A DNA stretch of 64,000 bases from Nitrincola schmidtii (lineage in GTDB: Bacteria > Pseudomonadota > Gammaproteobacteria > Pseudomonadales > Balneatricaceae): assembly GCF_008973715.1 (NCBI RefSeq), contig NZ_WBOL01000006.1:124001-188000 (forward strand). Direction: 5' to 3'. Of this stretch, positions 27,863 through 36,828 are shown in pieces (position 1 is the stretch's first letter; each line of letters begins with the position of its first letter). The position numbers and the translations under genes are program-made. A model generated the notes under the pieces. The model was not told the DNA's origin and ran no database searches. It worked only from the letters and a program-made list of their open reading frames with translations.

Positions 27863-29350
27863 TTGCTGTACTTAAAAAGCTTTTCCCATGCATTCATCCA
27901 TGCGCTCAAGAATTTGTTACCTATTCTTGTGGTAGTTTTGTTTTTTCAACTAGCTATTTTGCAACAAATACCGGAAAACAGTCTCAGTATGGCTATTGGC
28001 CTGCTGATTGTTGCTGTTGGTGTCGCGTTATTTCTACAGGGATTAGAGTTAAGTATTTTCCCTGTCGGTAAAAGCCTTTCAAACCAGTTCGCCAAAAAAG
28101 GCTCTGTACCTATTTTGTTAAGCTTTGGTTTCGCACTAGGCTTTTCAGCAGTGGTCGCAGAACCTGCTTTGATAGCAGTAGCAAGCCAAGCACAAGAAAT
28201 CAGTGAAGGCAGGATTGATGCGCTCGTTTTACGCCTTTTGGTAGCAAGCTCTGTCGGTTTAGTCATTGCACTTGGCGTATTCAGAATTATTTTCGGACAC
28301 CCTATTCATTGGTACATGATTATTGGCTATATCATTGTGGTCAGTGTCACCTTCTTTGCACCTGAAGAGATAGTCGGTTTAGCTTATGACTCTGGCGGAG
28401 TCACCACTAACATTGTGACGGTTCCATTGATAGCCGCGTTAGGCATAGGCCTAGCATCGTCGATACGGGGTCGTAATCCGCTTATCGATGGCTTTGGTCT
28501 AGTCGCTTTGGCGGTCATGGTTCCTATGATCAGCGTGCAGCTGTATGGCATTTTTGTCTATTCAGTCGATGTTGACAGTGTTTCTGCTCAAGTGATTCAA
28601 ACAGCCGAAGTGGCTGTGACACATCCTGTGGTACAAGGTCTCTTAGATCTGTTGACCATGTTCAGAGATGTATTACCGATTCTTATCACTATTTTGTTTT
28701 TTCAATATATTGTTCTGAAGCGCCCTCTATCTAATCCGCCCAAAATTGCATTTGGTTTTCTTCTAGTCATCATTGGGTTATATGCGTTTGTTGTAGGCCT
28801 TAAAATCGGACTATTTCCAATTGGTACCAGCATGGCTGAGCAGTTGATTGGTTTAAATAGTTACGGTTTTATCTATCTTTTTGCCTTTATGATTGGCTTC
28901 GCAACCACGATGGCAGAACCCGCTTTAATTGCGGTGGGTCAACAAGCAGAGGAAGCTGCTGCAGGCAAAATTAAAGGCAATATGATCCGCATCCTCGTAG
29001 CCATGGGTGTCGCTGTCGGTATTACCATCGGTGTGTATCGACTGATTACTGGCGGATCGATTCACTATTTCATTATTGGTGGATATACGCTTGTTATTTT
29101 ACTGACGATGTTAAGCCCTAAGTACATTGTTGCCTTAGCGTTTGACTTAGGTGGCGTGACCACTTCTGAAGTGACTGTACCACTGGTAACAGCTCTCGGC
29201 ATTGGCCTAGCAACCCATATCGAAGGTCGTAACGTATTAATTGATGGGTTTGGCTTGATCGCTTTTGCCTCTATTTTCCCGATTGTCTCTGTCATGTGTT
29301 ACGCCATTGCAGTGGACTGGTTGAACAAACTCAATAGGAAGACACTATGA
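27863..29350 (+). CDS. Fused two-domain DUF1538 membrane transporter (UmpAB fusion)
   Basis: The 495-residue protein contains both halves that are separate in the upstream pair. Half one has [14 protein letters not shown] and [19 protein letters not shown]. Half two, after about residue 255, has [17 protein letters not shown] and [20 protein letters not shown]. About 13-14 membrane segments are evident. The two halves are inverted-repeat-like or tandem copies of one ancestral unit. The start is TTG with GAGG upstream, like the UmpA-like gene. Its stop overlaps the next PII start (ATGA). The function is inferred: probably a cation/proton exchanger with its own PII and CBS partners. Confidence 0.75.
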   Translation: MLYLKSFSHAFIHALKNLLPILVVVLFFQLAILQQIPENSLSMAIGLLIVAVGVALFLQGLELSIFPVGKSLSNQFAKKGSVPILLSFGFALGFSAVVAEPALIAVASQAQEISEGRIDALVLRLLVASSVGLVIALGVFRIIFGHPIHWYMIIGYIIVVSVTFFAPEEIVGLAYDSGGVTTNIVTVPLIAALGIGLASSIRGRNPLIDGFGLVALAVMVPMISVQLYGIFVYSVDVDSVSAQVIQTAEVAVTHPVVQGLLDLLTMFRDVLPILITILFFQYIVLKRPLSNPPKIAFGFLLVIIGLYAFVVGLKIGLFPIGTSMAEQLIGLNSYGFIYLFAFMIGFATTMAEPALIAVGQQAEEAAAGKIKGNMIRILVAMGVAVGITIGVYRLITGGSIHYFIIGGYTLVILLTMLSPKYIVALAFDLGGVTTSEVTVPLVTALGIGLATHIEGRNVLIDGFGLIAFASIFPIVSVMCYAIAVDWLNKLNRKTL

Positions 29351-29700
29351 AATTCTCCGTACTCGCCGCCATTGTTTCTGAAGATTATGAGCAAAAAGTG
29401 ATTGATACTGCTCAAAAATCAGGGGCAGGTGGTATTACTTTGTTATCCGGAAGAGGTATTGGTAACGAAGCCAAAAAAACCTTTTTCGGTATGACCTACG
29501 AAGGCAGCCAGTCAATCGTTATTATGGTTCTTGAAAAGGGTTTATCTTTAGAGATTTTAAAAGCGATTCAAGCGCTGATATTAGACAAAGAAAACAATGA
29601 CTCGCATGGTGTAGTCTTCACCATTCCACTAGAACATTTAGGCGGCATTGATCTTTCGCAATTAGCGAAGTTTGAGCAGCACCTCAAAGACACACTTTAA
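29347..29700 (+). CDS. PII-like signal protein, divergent, copy 3
   Basis: The 117-residue protein keeps the PII plan but is the most divergent of the three. It has KFSVLAAIVSEDYEQKVID at the N-terminus, then GAGGITLLSGRGIGNEAKKTFFGM in the T-loop region. NDSHGVVFTIPLEHLGG replaces the nucleotide-binding GDGK segment. The T-loop carries two Lys and two Phe and no GlnB-type YRGAEY motif. Its ATG overlaps the stop of the fused DUF1538 gene, so it is translationally coupled to that transporter. A dedicated partner is therefore likely. Confidence 0.7.
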   Translation: MKFSVLAAIVSEDYEQKVIDTAQKSGAGGITLLSGRGIGNEAKKTFFGMTYEGSQSIVIMVLEKGLSLEILKAIQALILDKENNDSHGVVFTIPLEHLGGIDLSQLAKFEQHLKDTL

Positions 29701-29715
29701 AGAGGACAGTATTTC

Positions 29716-30102
29716 ATGCTTGTAAATGATGTAATGATCAAAAATGTAGTAACGGTATCTTCCTTTGCAACCCTTCGTGAAGCACTTAGCTTGATGAAGC
29801 AGCACAAACTTAAATCTCTGGTGGTAGAGAAAACATCAGACCATGATGCATACGGATTAATCACTTATACCAACATTATGAAAACCGTAGTCGCAGAAAG
29901 TGGCGATATCGATCTTATCAATGTCTATGATGTGTGCGCAAAACCCATCATCTCGGTAGGCAAAAGCTTGTCGGTAAAACATGTTGCAAGCCTAATGACT
30001 GCACAACGTGTTAAGCGAGTGATTGTAGTCGATGACAATGAGCTAATCGGTTTAGTCTGCATGAACGACATCGTTCAAACCATTATGAATACTATTGAAT
30101 AA
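29716..30102 (+). CDS. Two-CBS-domain (Bateman module) protein, copy 2
   Basis: The 128-residue protein comprises two CBS motifs: VNDVMIKNVVTVSSFATLREALSLM (split over residues 3-28) and VYDVCAKPIISVGKSLSVKH near 77. It ends in DDNELIGLVCMNDIVQTI. It parallels CBS copy 1 and closes the eight-gene series. AGAGGACAG lies before the ATG, 15 bases after PII copy 3. As with copy 1, there is no catalytic or membrane domain, so nucleotide sensing for the adjacent transporter is the most sensible role. Confidence 0.8.
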   Translation: MLVNDVMIKNVVTVSSFATLREALSLMKQHKLKSLVVEKTSDHDAYGLITYTNIMKTVVAESGDIDLINVYDVCAKPIISVGKSLSVKHVASLMTAQRVKRVIVVDDNELIGLVCMNDIVQTIMNTIE

Positions 30103-30125
30103 GCTATTCGGTAAACTGTGAACCT

Positions 30126-30149
30126 ATGTGCATCAGCCATGATGCACAT
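30126..30149. terminator. Strong hairpin at the end of the PII-DUF1538 cluster
   Basis: ATGTGCATCA and its exact complement form a 10-base stem with the 4-base loop GCCA. It lies 24 bases after the second CBS gene and before the convergent lipB stop. No T-tract follows on the + side, so it may be a 3'-end stabiliser or a weak terminator. Confidence 0.5.
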
Positions 30150-30196
30150 CTATTGGTGAAGAAGGCAACTTAGTGGGGGCGGCTGAGATTTCTTGG

Positions 30197-30802
30197 CTAA
30201 CTAAGCTTTTTCACGAAATAATCAGTCAAATCTTTAGCTAGATCATCAATATTGACGTCAACAAAGTGCTTCACCTGAGTCATCTGCATACCGGCATAGC
30301 CACAGGGATTGATGCGCAGAAATGGCTCTAGATCCATATCCACGTTTAATGCTAATCCATGAAAAGAACAGCCACGCCTGACTCGCAATCCTAGGGAGGC
30401 GATTTTATTGCCATCCACATAGACTCCCGGTGCGTCTGGTTTTGCAGACGCCTGTATCCCGATAGAAGCGAGTAGTTCTATGACTGCGTTTTCCATCAAG
30501 GTGACAACATCGCGAACACCTAGTTTGCGACGACGCAAGTCTAACAACAGGTACACAACTAACTGACCAGGACCGTGATAGGTGATTTGGCCTCCACGAT
30601 CCGTTTGCACCACCGGAATCTCGCCGGGGCTTAACAAATGCTGCGCTTTACCGGCCTGTCCTTGAGTAAACACAGGTTGATGCTGTAACAGCCAGATCTC
30701 ATCCGGTGTTTCTGAATCACGCTGATTGGTAAAAGCCTGCATCTTTTCCCAAATCGGTGCATAGGGTTGCAGTCCTAATTGACGAACAATCAGATCAGTC
30801 AA
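30197..30802 (-). CDS. lipB: Octanoyl-[ACP]:protein N-octanoyltransferase
   Basis: LipB moves octanoyl from acyl carrier protein to lipoyl domains, the first step of lipoate synthesis. The 201-residue product has [23 protein letters not shown] (in pieces, near residue 70) and the catalytic Lys in [12 protein letters not shown]. The catalytic Cys is in [14 protein letters not shown]. Length is normal. The start is TTG, directly after the ybeD stop (TAATTG), so translation must be coupled to ybeD. lipA is not within the window. Confidence 0.94.
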   Translation of the reverse strand: MTDLIVRQLGLQPYAPIWEKMQAFTNQRDSETPDEIWLLQHQPVFTQGQAGKAQHLLSPGEIPVVQTDRGGQITYHGPGQLVVYLLLDLRRRKLGVRDVVTLMENAVIELLASIGIQASAKPDAPGVYVDGNKIASLGLRVRRGCSFHGLALNVDMDLEPFLRINPCGYAGMQMTQVKHFVDVNIDDLAKDLTDYFVKKLS

Positions 30803-31078
30803 TTACAGCACCATATGCACGCGACCGGATGCCTTGAGTTTTTCAAATAAAGCCTGAAGTTGATCTTCGCCTGTCGCGGTCATCTTTAATCTAACAGAAC
30901 GAAAACGTCCATTGCGGCTATCTTGAATAGACACCTTTTCTAGATCCAGTTCTGGATCAAAACCTTTCACCGTTTCAACAACAAAGCCAAAAAAGTCATC
31001 GGCGTTGTTACCGACTACCTTGATAGGGTAGTCAGCACAGGGAAACGTAATTTTGGGTGCTTCTGGAGTATCAGTCAT
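30803..31078 (-). CDS. ybeD: YbeD/DUF493 family protein
   Basis: The 91-residue protein matches the DUF493 (YbeD) family. It starts with an acidic and Pro-rich N-terminus, then FPCADYPIKVVGNN and VSIQDSRNGRFRSVRLKMTATG. It ends in ASGRVHMVL. The fold resembles the ACT-like regulatory domain; a role in regulating lipoate transfer has been suggested because it always accompanies lipB. It sits between dacA and lipB, as in E. coli, with one base to lipB and 11 to dacA. Confidence 0.93.
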   Translation of the reverse strand: MTDTPEAPKITFPCADYPIKVVGNNADDFFGFVVETVKGFDPELDLEKVSIQDSRNGRFRSVRLKMTATGEDQLQALFEKLKASGRVHMVL

Positions 31079-31089
31079 CTATTGTTCAC

Positions 31090-32250
31090 TTATCTATTCA
31101 AAAGGCCTGTAAAGAACTTTAATACGCTATGCCATAGACGCTTCACAAAACCACCTTTTTCAATGGCTTGCATGGCAACTAATGGAGTTTCATTGATGAT
31201 TTCGCCATCAATGGATACCACCACTTTACCCACCATCTCTCCTTGCTCTATGGGTGCTTGAATATTGCGAGGCAGATCCAACACAACTTCCAAGCGATCT
31301 TGCTGTCCGCGAGGAATGGTCAAAGCTAGGTTTTCAGCAACACCCAATTGAATTTCATCTTTATCGCCGCCCCATACACGTTGTTGGCTGATGATTTGAC
31401 CCGCAGTGTAGAGTGGTACACTTTCAAAGAAGCGGAAGGCGTAGTTTAGAAGTTGTTGTGTTTCTTGCGCGCGCGTTTCTTCGCTAGCTGATCCCATGAC
31501 AACCGTAATTAAGCGCATATTGTCGCGCACCGCAGAGGCCACTAAGCAATAACCGGCTTCAGTCGTGTGGCCCGTTTTTATGCCATCAACCGTATCGTCA
31601 CGCCATAGCAGTCTGTTTCTATTTGGCTGACGGATATCATTGAACTCAAAGTATTTTTCCGCATAAATAGGGTAATACTGGTGGGAATCATTGATCAACG
31701 CTCGTGATAACAATGCCAAATCAAAGGCACTTGAATACTGATTCTCGGCAGGTAGACCTGTGGCATTTTCAAAATGGGTGTTATTCATACCCAAACGTTG
31801 AGCATGCTGATTCATCAGATCGGCAAAGGCTCTTTCACTTCCGGCAACATGTTCAGCAAGGGCAACCGATGAATCATTTCCTGATGAAATAATCACACCA
31901 CGCAACAGATCAAGCAGACGAACTTGACGTCCTTCTTGAATGAACATACGCGAGCCACCGGTGCGCCATGCATTTTCACTGATACTGACCATTTCCTCTT
32001 CAGAGAGGTTACCTCTAATCAATTCTAACTCGACGATATAGCTGGTCATGATCTTGACTAAACTAGCGGGTGGATAACGATCATGTTCATTTTTAGCCAA
32101 AATCACCTGCCCTGTTGCAGCATCCATAACAACATAGGAGCGCGCGGGTATTTGTGGAGGAGCTGGGATCATATTGGCGTGAGCTTGAACCACCAACAAT
32201 AAGCTGGAGATGAAGACTAAAAAAAGACGATTTAAGCTTCTTGATAACAT
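31090..32250 (-). CDS. dacA: D-alanyl-D-alanine carboxypeptidase (PBP5/6 type)
   Basis: DacA trims the terminal D-Ala of peptidoglycan stem peptides. The 386-residue product has a signal peptide (LFLVFISSLLLVVQAHA). The penicillin-binding motifs are SLVK (in PPASLVKIMTSY), SGN (ISSGNDSS) and KTG (DGIKTGHTTEAGYC). A C-terminal beta domain and the amphipathic helix FVKRLWHSVLKFFTGLLNR anchor it to the inner membrane. The frame is open upstream to 32316, but the ATG at 32250 starts the signal peptide and has AAGGGA before it. It follows rlpA and precedes ybeD-lipB. Confidence 0.95.
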   Translation of the reverse strand: MLSRSLNRLFLVFISSLLLVVQAHANMIPAPPQIPARSYVVMDAATGQVILAKNEHDRYPPASLVKIMTSYIVELELIRGNLSEEEMVSISENAWRTGGSRMFIQEGRQVRLLDLLRGVIISSGNDSSVALAEHVAGSERAFADLMNQHAQRLGMNNTHFENATGLPAENQYSSAFDLALLSRALINDSHQYYPIYAEKYFEFNDIRQPNRNRLLWRDDTVDGIKTGHTTEAGYCLVASAVRDNMRLITVVMGSASEETRAQETQQLLNYAFRFFESVPLYTAGQIISQQRVWGGDKDEIQLGVAENLALTIPRGQQDRLEVVLDLPRNIQAPIEQGEMVGKVVVSIDGEIINETPLVAMQAIEKGGFVKRLWHSVLKFFTGLLNR

Positions 32251-32334
32251 CCGTGATGCATCCCTTTCGGTTAAATTATGATGATGGGCTGTGGCCGATA
32301 GACTAACCATATACAATTAAGTTCACTCTAACAC

Positions 32335-33270
32335 TTAAGGCTGGCTTACTAAGTGAGGTCGATGAAAACCAGCACTTGCCAAGCTTGCAATCAGTGTGTC
32401 CAAAGGTTCGCCGACCGTTAATGGGCCTATCTTAACACGGTAAACCGTTGAACCCGAGGGGGTTGCAGGGTAAATCCCAACAGGAAAGCCATTGGCTAGA
32501 GGTTGTAGTTGGCGTTGAGCACGTTGAGCCGCATCTTCAGTAGAAAAGGCTCCTACTTGTAAATAACGCCTATCGTGAGATGCTCTCATAGTCAGATTGG
32601 AACCTTGAGCAGTAACATTGTTCGCAGACGTGCTTGTCGAACTTGCAGCAGTACTCCCCGGCGCACTTGAACTGGCTGATGCTAACATCTGTCCAGAAGG
32701 TGGAGGTGGTGTGATGGCAGTCACCTCAACCCGCCCCGTTCCATGTTGCAAGATGCCTAAACGGTATGCCGCTGCATAGGAAAGATCAATTAAACGATCA
32801 TCATGGAAAGGCCCACGATCATTTATACGAACAATAACTGACCTACCATTATCTAGGTTAGTCACGCGAGCAAAGGTCGGCAAAGGTAAACTTTTATGAG
32901 CTGCCGTCATTTCATACATATCATAGACCTCTCCGTTTGAGGTCAAATGTCCATGAAACTTCAAACCATACCATGAGGCAATACCCTTTTCTCGATAGCC
33001 TTCAGCGGATGGTAGTACTGTATAAGTTTGCCCGAAAACTTCATAAGGGCTTCGATTACCTCCACGACTATGAGGTTCATAGCGAGGCACTGCATCTGGC
33101 ACTTTACTAACGTCCGGTGGACTTTCAGGTGCTTTATCATGCTGCATACTGTAGCGACCAAAATTGGTTTGCTGATCACTGGGAGCTTTCTTGGGTTTAC
33201 CTTTGTCAGTTTGAGTGGCGCATCCGCCTAATAAAAGTAATGAAAGACTGAATATAAGCAACCAACGCAT
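32335..33270 (-). CDS. rlpA: Septal-ring lytic transglycosylase RlpA
   Basis: RlpA cleaves naked glycan strands and helps daughter-cell separation. The 311-residue lipoprotein has a signal ending in LLGGCATQ. The double-psi beta-barrel domain contains GIASWYGLKFHGHLTSNGE and the catalytic-type RINDRGPFHDDRLIDLS. A Ser/Ala/Thr-rich linker and a C-terminal SPOR domain (RYLQVGAFSTEDAAQ to YRVKIGPL) bind denuded glycan. The ATG at 33270 has GAGGG seven bases upstream; a TTG at 33282 is less likely. It lies between rodA and dacA in the conserved elongation cluster. Confidence 0.95.
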   Translation of the reverse strand: MRWLLIFSLSLLLLGGCATQTDKGKPKKAPSDQQTNFGRYSMQHDKAPESPPDVSKVPDAVPRYEPHSRGGNRSPYEVFGQTYTVLPSAEGYREKGIASWYGLKFHGHLTSNGEVYDMYEMTAAHKSLPLPTFARVTNLDNGRSVIVRINDRGPFHDDRLIDLSYAAAYRLGILQHGTGRVEVTAITPPPPSGQMLASASSSAPGSTAASSTSTSANNVTAQGSNLTMRASHDRRYLQVGAFSTEDAAQRAQRQLQPLANGFPVGIYPATPSGSTVYRVKIGPLTVGEPLDTLIASLASAGFHRPHLVSQP

Positions 33271-33316
33271 TATCACCCTCAATCAGCGCTGTCAGCGCCA
33301 AGATAAAAATTCCGAG

Positions 33317-34462
33317 TTAAGCTCTCTGTTTTGATTGAGCATGTGCACCAATCGACATCAAAATACCGAAGCCTGACATCAAGGTTACGATAGATGTTCC
33401 ACCATAACTGATCATCGGTAATGGCACGCCAACGACAGGTAATAAACCGGTAACCATGCCTATGTTTACCATCACATAAACAAAGAAGGTTAAGGTGATA
33501 CTACCCGCTAATAAACGTGCAAAACGGTCATGAGCACGCATTGCCAGTATCATACCGCGAAAAATGATTAACAAGTAAAGTACTAAGAGAAATGCTATGC
33601 CATAAAAACCCAGCTCTTCTCCTATCACTGCGATAATAAAGTCAGTGTGTGATTCTGGTAAAAAGTTCAATTGAGACTGCGTCCCCTGAAGCCACCCCTT
33701 CCCTGAAAGACCACCAGATCCTATGGCTGTTTTAGATTGAATGATATTCCAACCTGCCCCTAACGGATCACTTTCAGGATTTAAAAAGGTTAATACGCGC
33801 TGCTGTTGATAGGGTTTCATAAACCCCCAAAAAACCGGCAAACAAGCACCAATAACTGCCAGAGCACCCAGCACATAACGCCAATACAATCCAGATAACA
33901 ACAACACAAACACACCTGAGGATGCAATCAATAAGCTCGTTCCTAAATCAGGTTGCTTCATGATCAAGGCGGTTGGGATAGCCATAATCAATACAGCAAC
34001 GATGACTTGCTTGAAGCTTGGTGGCAATTGATCACGCACTAAATAAGCCGCAACTGCCATAGGCAACACCAGCTTCATCAACTCTGAGGGTTGGAAGCGA
34101 AAACCGGGTAAGGCAATCCAGCGCTGGGCACCCTTGGCAGATACACCAAACAGCATTACCGCAACGAGCAAGGCTAACACAAACAGATATAACCAAGGGG
34201 TTAAGGTCACCAAGGTTCTTGGCTTCACCTGCGCCAAAAAAATCAACATAAAGAAGCCAGCACCCATGCGTATCGCTTGTCGCTTGACGTCGCCAATATC
34301 CTGCCCTGATGCACTATAGAGCACAAATAAGCCATAGCCACAGAGCATAAGAAGCAGCAATAGTAGCCAAGCATCCAAGTGAGTATAGCTCCACAAGCTC
34401 GGCGCTCGCCTAAAGTGGGTGCTAGCACCCGGCATGGTGCGCTGAAAATCACGACTCACCAT
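33317..34462 (-). CDS. rodA: Peptidoglycan glycosyltransferase RodA (SEDS)
   Basis: RodA polymerises glycan strands for side-wall growth in partnership with PBP2. The 381-residue product has about ten membrane spans. Family motifs include LYSASGQD after the first helix, GFRFQPSELMKLVLPMAVA, KQPDLGTSLLIASSG and, near the end, PLPMISYGGTS. The gene overlaps mrdA by 14 bases, so the two partners are made together. Length is typical. Confidence 0.96.
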   Translation of the reverse strand: MVSRDFQRTMPGASTHFRRAPSLWSYTHLDAWLLLLLLMLCGYGLFVLYSASGQDIGDVKRQAIRMGAGFFMLIFLAQVKPRTLVTLTPWLYLFVLALLVAVMLFGVSAKGAQRWIALPGFRFQPSELMKLVLPMAVAAYLVRDQLPPSFKQVIVAVLIMAIPTALIMKQPDLGTSLLIASSGVFVLLLSGLYWRYVLGALAVIGACLPVFWGFMKPYQQQRVLTFLNPESDPLGAGWNIIQSKTAIGSGGLSGKGWLQGTQSQLNFLPESHTDFIIAVIGEELGFYGIAFLLVLYLLIIFRGMILAMRAHDRFARLLAGSITLTFFVYVMVNIGMVTGLLPVVGVPLPMISYGGTSIVTLMSGFGILMSIGAHAQSKQRA

Positions 34463-36350
34463 CGTCTAGCTCCTCTTCTTCATCACCGTATTCACCCAAG
34501 ATCCAAGCATCCATTACTTGTCTGGCAATAGGCGCCGCGACACTGGAACCACCGCCACCATTCTCGACCACGATGGCCAAGGCGATTTTTGGATCATCGA
34601 CAGGCGCAAAGGCAATAAATAATGCATGGTCACGATTTCTCTCACTCAGCTCATCGGGTCTGTAGCGCCCATCATCGGGAAGGGCAACCACTTGCGCTGT
34701 ACCTGTTTTACTGGCCATTTGGTACTGCATTCCCTGACCTACTCGACGAGCGGTACCCGTAGGACCATGCACAACATCCACCATGCCTTTGATAATGGGA
34801 TCCCAAAAGCTTGGATTGGTGACAACAACATCCTCGGGAACAGGTCGAGATTCAACAATATCAGGCAGTGTTAGAACCTCGCCCTCTTCTGTAGTCTCGA
34901 CAACTCCTTTCAATAAGCGCGGTTGCTGCCATTGACCGCGATTAGCTAAGACATTAGCAGCGATGGCTAACTGTAAAGGCGTCACAACTACAAACCCCTG
35001 ACCGATACTCATATTCACTGAATCGCCAGGGTACCAAGGCTCATTTAGGGTTGCTCGCTTCCATTCAGCTGTAGGCAACACACCTGTGATCGCCTCTGGC
35101 GTGTCTAACGCAGTTATCTGACCAAAGCCAAATTTTCGCAAGTAACGGGCCATAGGCTCATTACCCATGCGATGACCAACATCGTAGTACCAAGTATTCA
35201 CGGATTGGGCGATAGCGGTGGGTAAATTTACACGCCCATGCCCCCCTCTTCGCCAATCACGATAGCGTCGCCCACCCGGTGTGATTTGGTAATATCCAGG
35301 ATCCCATATGGTATAGTCTGGACGAACAGTCCCAGAGTCTATGGCAGCCAATCCCATAATGGGTTTTAAAGTTGACCCAGGTTTATAGCCACCTCTAACT
35401 GCACGATTGAATAAAGGAATATCCAAATCTTCTTGCAGCTCTGTGTAGTCCGCGTGGGAAATTCCCATTACAAATAAGTTGGGATCATAGGTCGGGGTAC
35501 TGACTAAGGCTAAAATACCACCTGTTTTGGGATCAAGGGCAACAACTGATGCGCGCCTTCCCTCAAGAAGTTTTTCGGTAAACTGCTGTAGGCGTAGATC
35601 TAAACTGAGCTGAATATCTGCTCCCGGGGTAGGATCCTGTTGCTCTAGAACACGAAGCACACGCCCTCGAGCATTGGTTTCTACCTTTCTGAAACCCACT
35701 TCACCATGCAAAATGGGTTCATAAAAACGCTCGACACCTAACTTACCAACGTAGTTAGTGCCCGCATACTTAACCGGATCTAAGGTTTCTAAATCGCGCT
35801 CGTTAATGCGGCCTACATAGCCTAAAGCATGAACGGCAGAGGCACCAAATGGATAGTAACGTATCAAATCAGCTTCGACCTGAACGCCAGGCAACTGATG
35901 ATAGTTAACTGAAATTTTTGCAATTTCTTCTTCAGTTAAACGAAAACGTAAAGGGACGGTCTCGTAGGGCCGACGACGTTGCTGTAAGCGCTGCCGGAAT
36001 CGTTCAACATCACGGTCGCTGATCTCGATTAAGTCAGTCAGCGCTTCAAGCGTTTCATCTATATTGGAAATCTCTTCACGCAGTAACGTCACACTGAAGG
36101 TAGGCTGATTATCCGCTAACAGTATTCCGTTGCGATCATAAATCAAACCACGTCTCGGTGGTACGGGCTGAAGTTGTATTCGATTTCGATCGGATATGGC
36201 TGCATATCGATCATACTCTACGACCTGTAAGAAATAGACGCGGCCAAGCAGAATAAATAAAACCAGTGTCACTATGACCAGCGCTAAGATAGCCCGCAGT
36301 TTAAACGTGCGTCCGTCTTGGCTGTAATCCTTGATTGTTTCCTGCTGCAT
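34449..36350 (-). CDS. mrdA: Penicillin-binding protein 2
   Basis: PBP2 is the transpeptidase of the elongation machinery. The 633-residue product has one N-terminal membrane helix (LALVIVTLVLFILLGRVYFLQ), then a dimerisation/pedestal region. The transpeptidase domain shows GSTLKPIMGL with the active Ser near residue 330, SVNTWYYDVG, and SKTGTAQV near 545. An acidic tail follows. Order is rlmH-mrdA-rodA, as in most gammaproteobacteria. The gap to rlmH is only 9 bases. Confidence 0.96.
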   Translation of the reverse strand: MQQETIKDYSQDGRTFKLRAILALVIVTLVLFILLGRVYFLQVVEYDRYAAISDRNRIQLQPVPPRRGLIYDRNGILLADNQPTFSVTLLREEISNIDETLEALTDLIEISDRDVERFRQRLQQRRRPYETVPLRFRLTEEEIAKISVNYHQLPGVQVEADLIRYYPFGASAVHALGYVGRINERDLETLDPVKYAGTNYVGKLGVERFYEPILHGEVGFRKVETNARGRVLRVLEQQDPTPGADIQLSLDLRLQQFTEKLLEGRRASVVALDPKTGGILALVSTPTYDPNLFVMGISHADYTELQEDLDIPLFNRAVRGGYKPGSTLKPIMGLAAIDSGTVRPDYTIWDPGYYQITPGGRRYRDWRRGGHGRVNLPTAIAQSVNTWYYDVGHRMGNEPMARYLRKFGFGQITALDTPEAITGVLPTAEWKRATLNEPWYPGDSVNMSIGQGFVVVTPLQLAIAANVLANRGQWQQPRLLKGVVETTEEGEVLTLPDIVESRPVPEDVVVTNPSFWDPIIKGMVDVVHGPTGTARRVGQGMQYQMASKTGTAQVVALPDDGRYRPDELSERNRDHALFIAFAPVDDPKIALAIVVENGGGGSSVAAPIARQVMDAWILGEYGDEEEELDDGES

Positions 36351-36359
36351 AGTAACCTG

Positions 36360-36827
36360 TTATTTGTGGTAGGGGTGACCCTGAAGCAACGTCCATGCTC
36401 GATAGATTTGTTCAGCTAACACGATACGAACAAGCGGATGAGGCAAAGTCAGTGCTGATAAAGACCACTTTTGATCGGCTCTTTCCAAGCACCTAGGATC
36501 CAGACCATCGGGACCACCTACCAGTAGACACACATTGACACCACCCATCCGCCAATCATCGGCCTGCTGTGCCAGTTGTTCTGTACTCCAGGATTTGCCT
36601 TTTACATCTAGGGCGACGACACGTTCATTTTTACCTATCGCCGCCAACATAGCGTCACCCTCAGCACGCATGGCTCTGGCAATATCAGCACCCTTCCCCC
36701 GATAACCAGGGGAAAGCTCAACTAACTCAAGTTGAAAGTCGGCAGGTAGGCGCTTGCTGTATTCCTGATAGCCGGTTTCAACCCAACTGGGCATTTTTTG
36801 CCCTACGGCCAGAACTCGAATACGCAT
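36360..36827 (-). CDS. rlmH: 23S rRNA pseudouridine-1915 N3-methyltransferase
   Basis: RlmH methylates the pseudouridine in helix 69 of 23S rRNA. The 155-residue product begins [15 protein letters not shown] and has the SPOUT knot features [11 protein letters not shown] and [20 protein letters not shown], ending in GHPYHK. Length equals E. coli RlmH. It lies one base after rsfS and before mrdA, within the conserved nadD-rsfS-rlmH-mrdA-rodA string. Confidence 0.97.
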   Translation of the reverse strand: MRIRVLAVGQKMPSWVETGYQEYSKRLPADFQLELVELSPGYRGKGADIARAMRAEGDAMLAAIGKNERVVALDVKGKSWSTEQLAQQADDWRMGGVNVCLLVGGPDGLDPRCLERADQKWSLSALTLPHPLVRIVLAEQIYRAWTLLQGHPYHK

Positions 36828-36828
36828 G

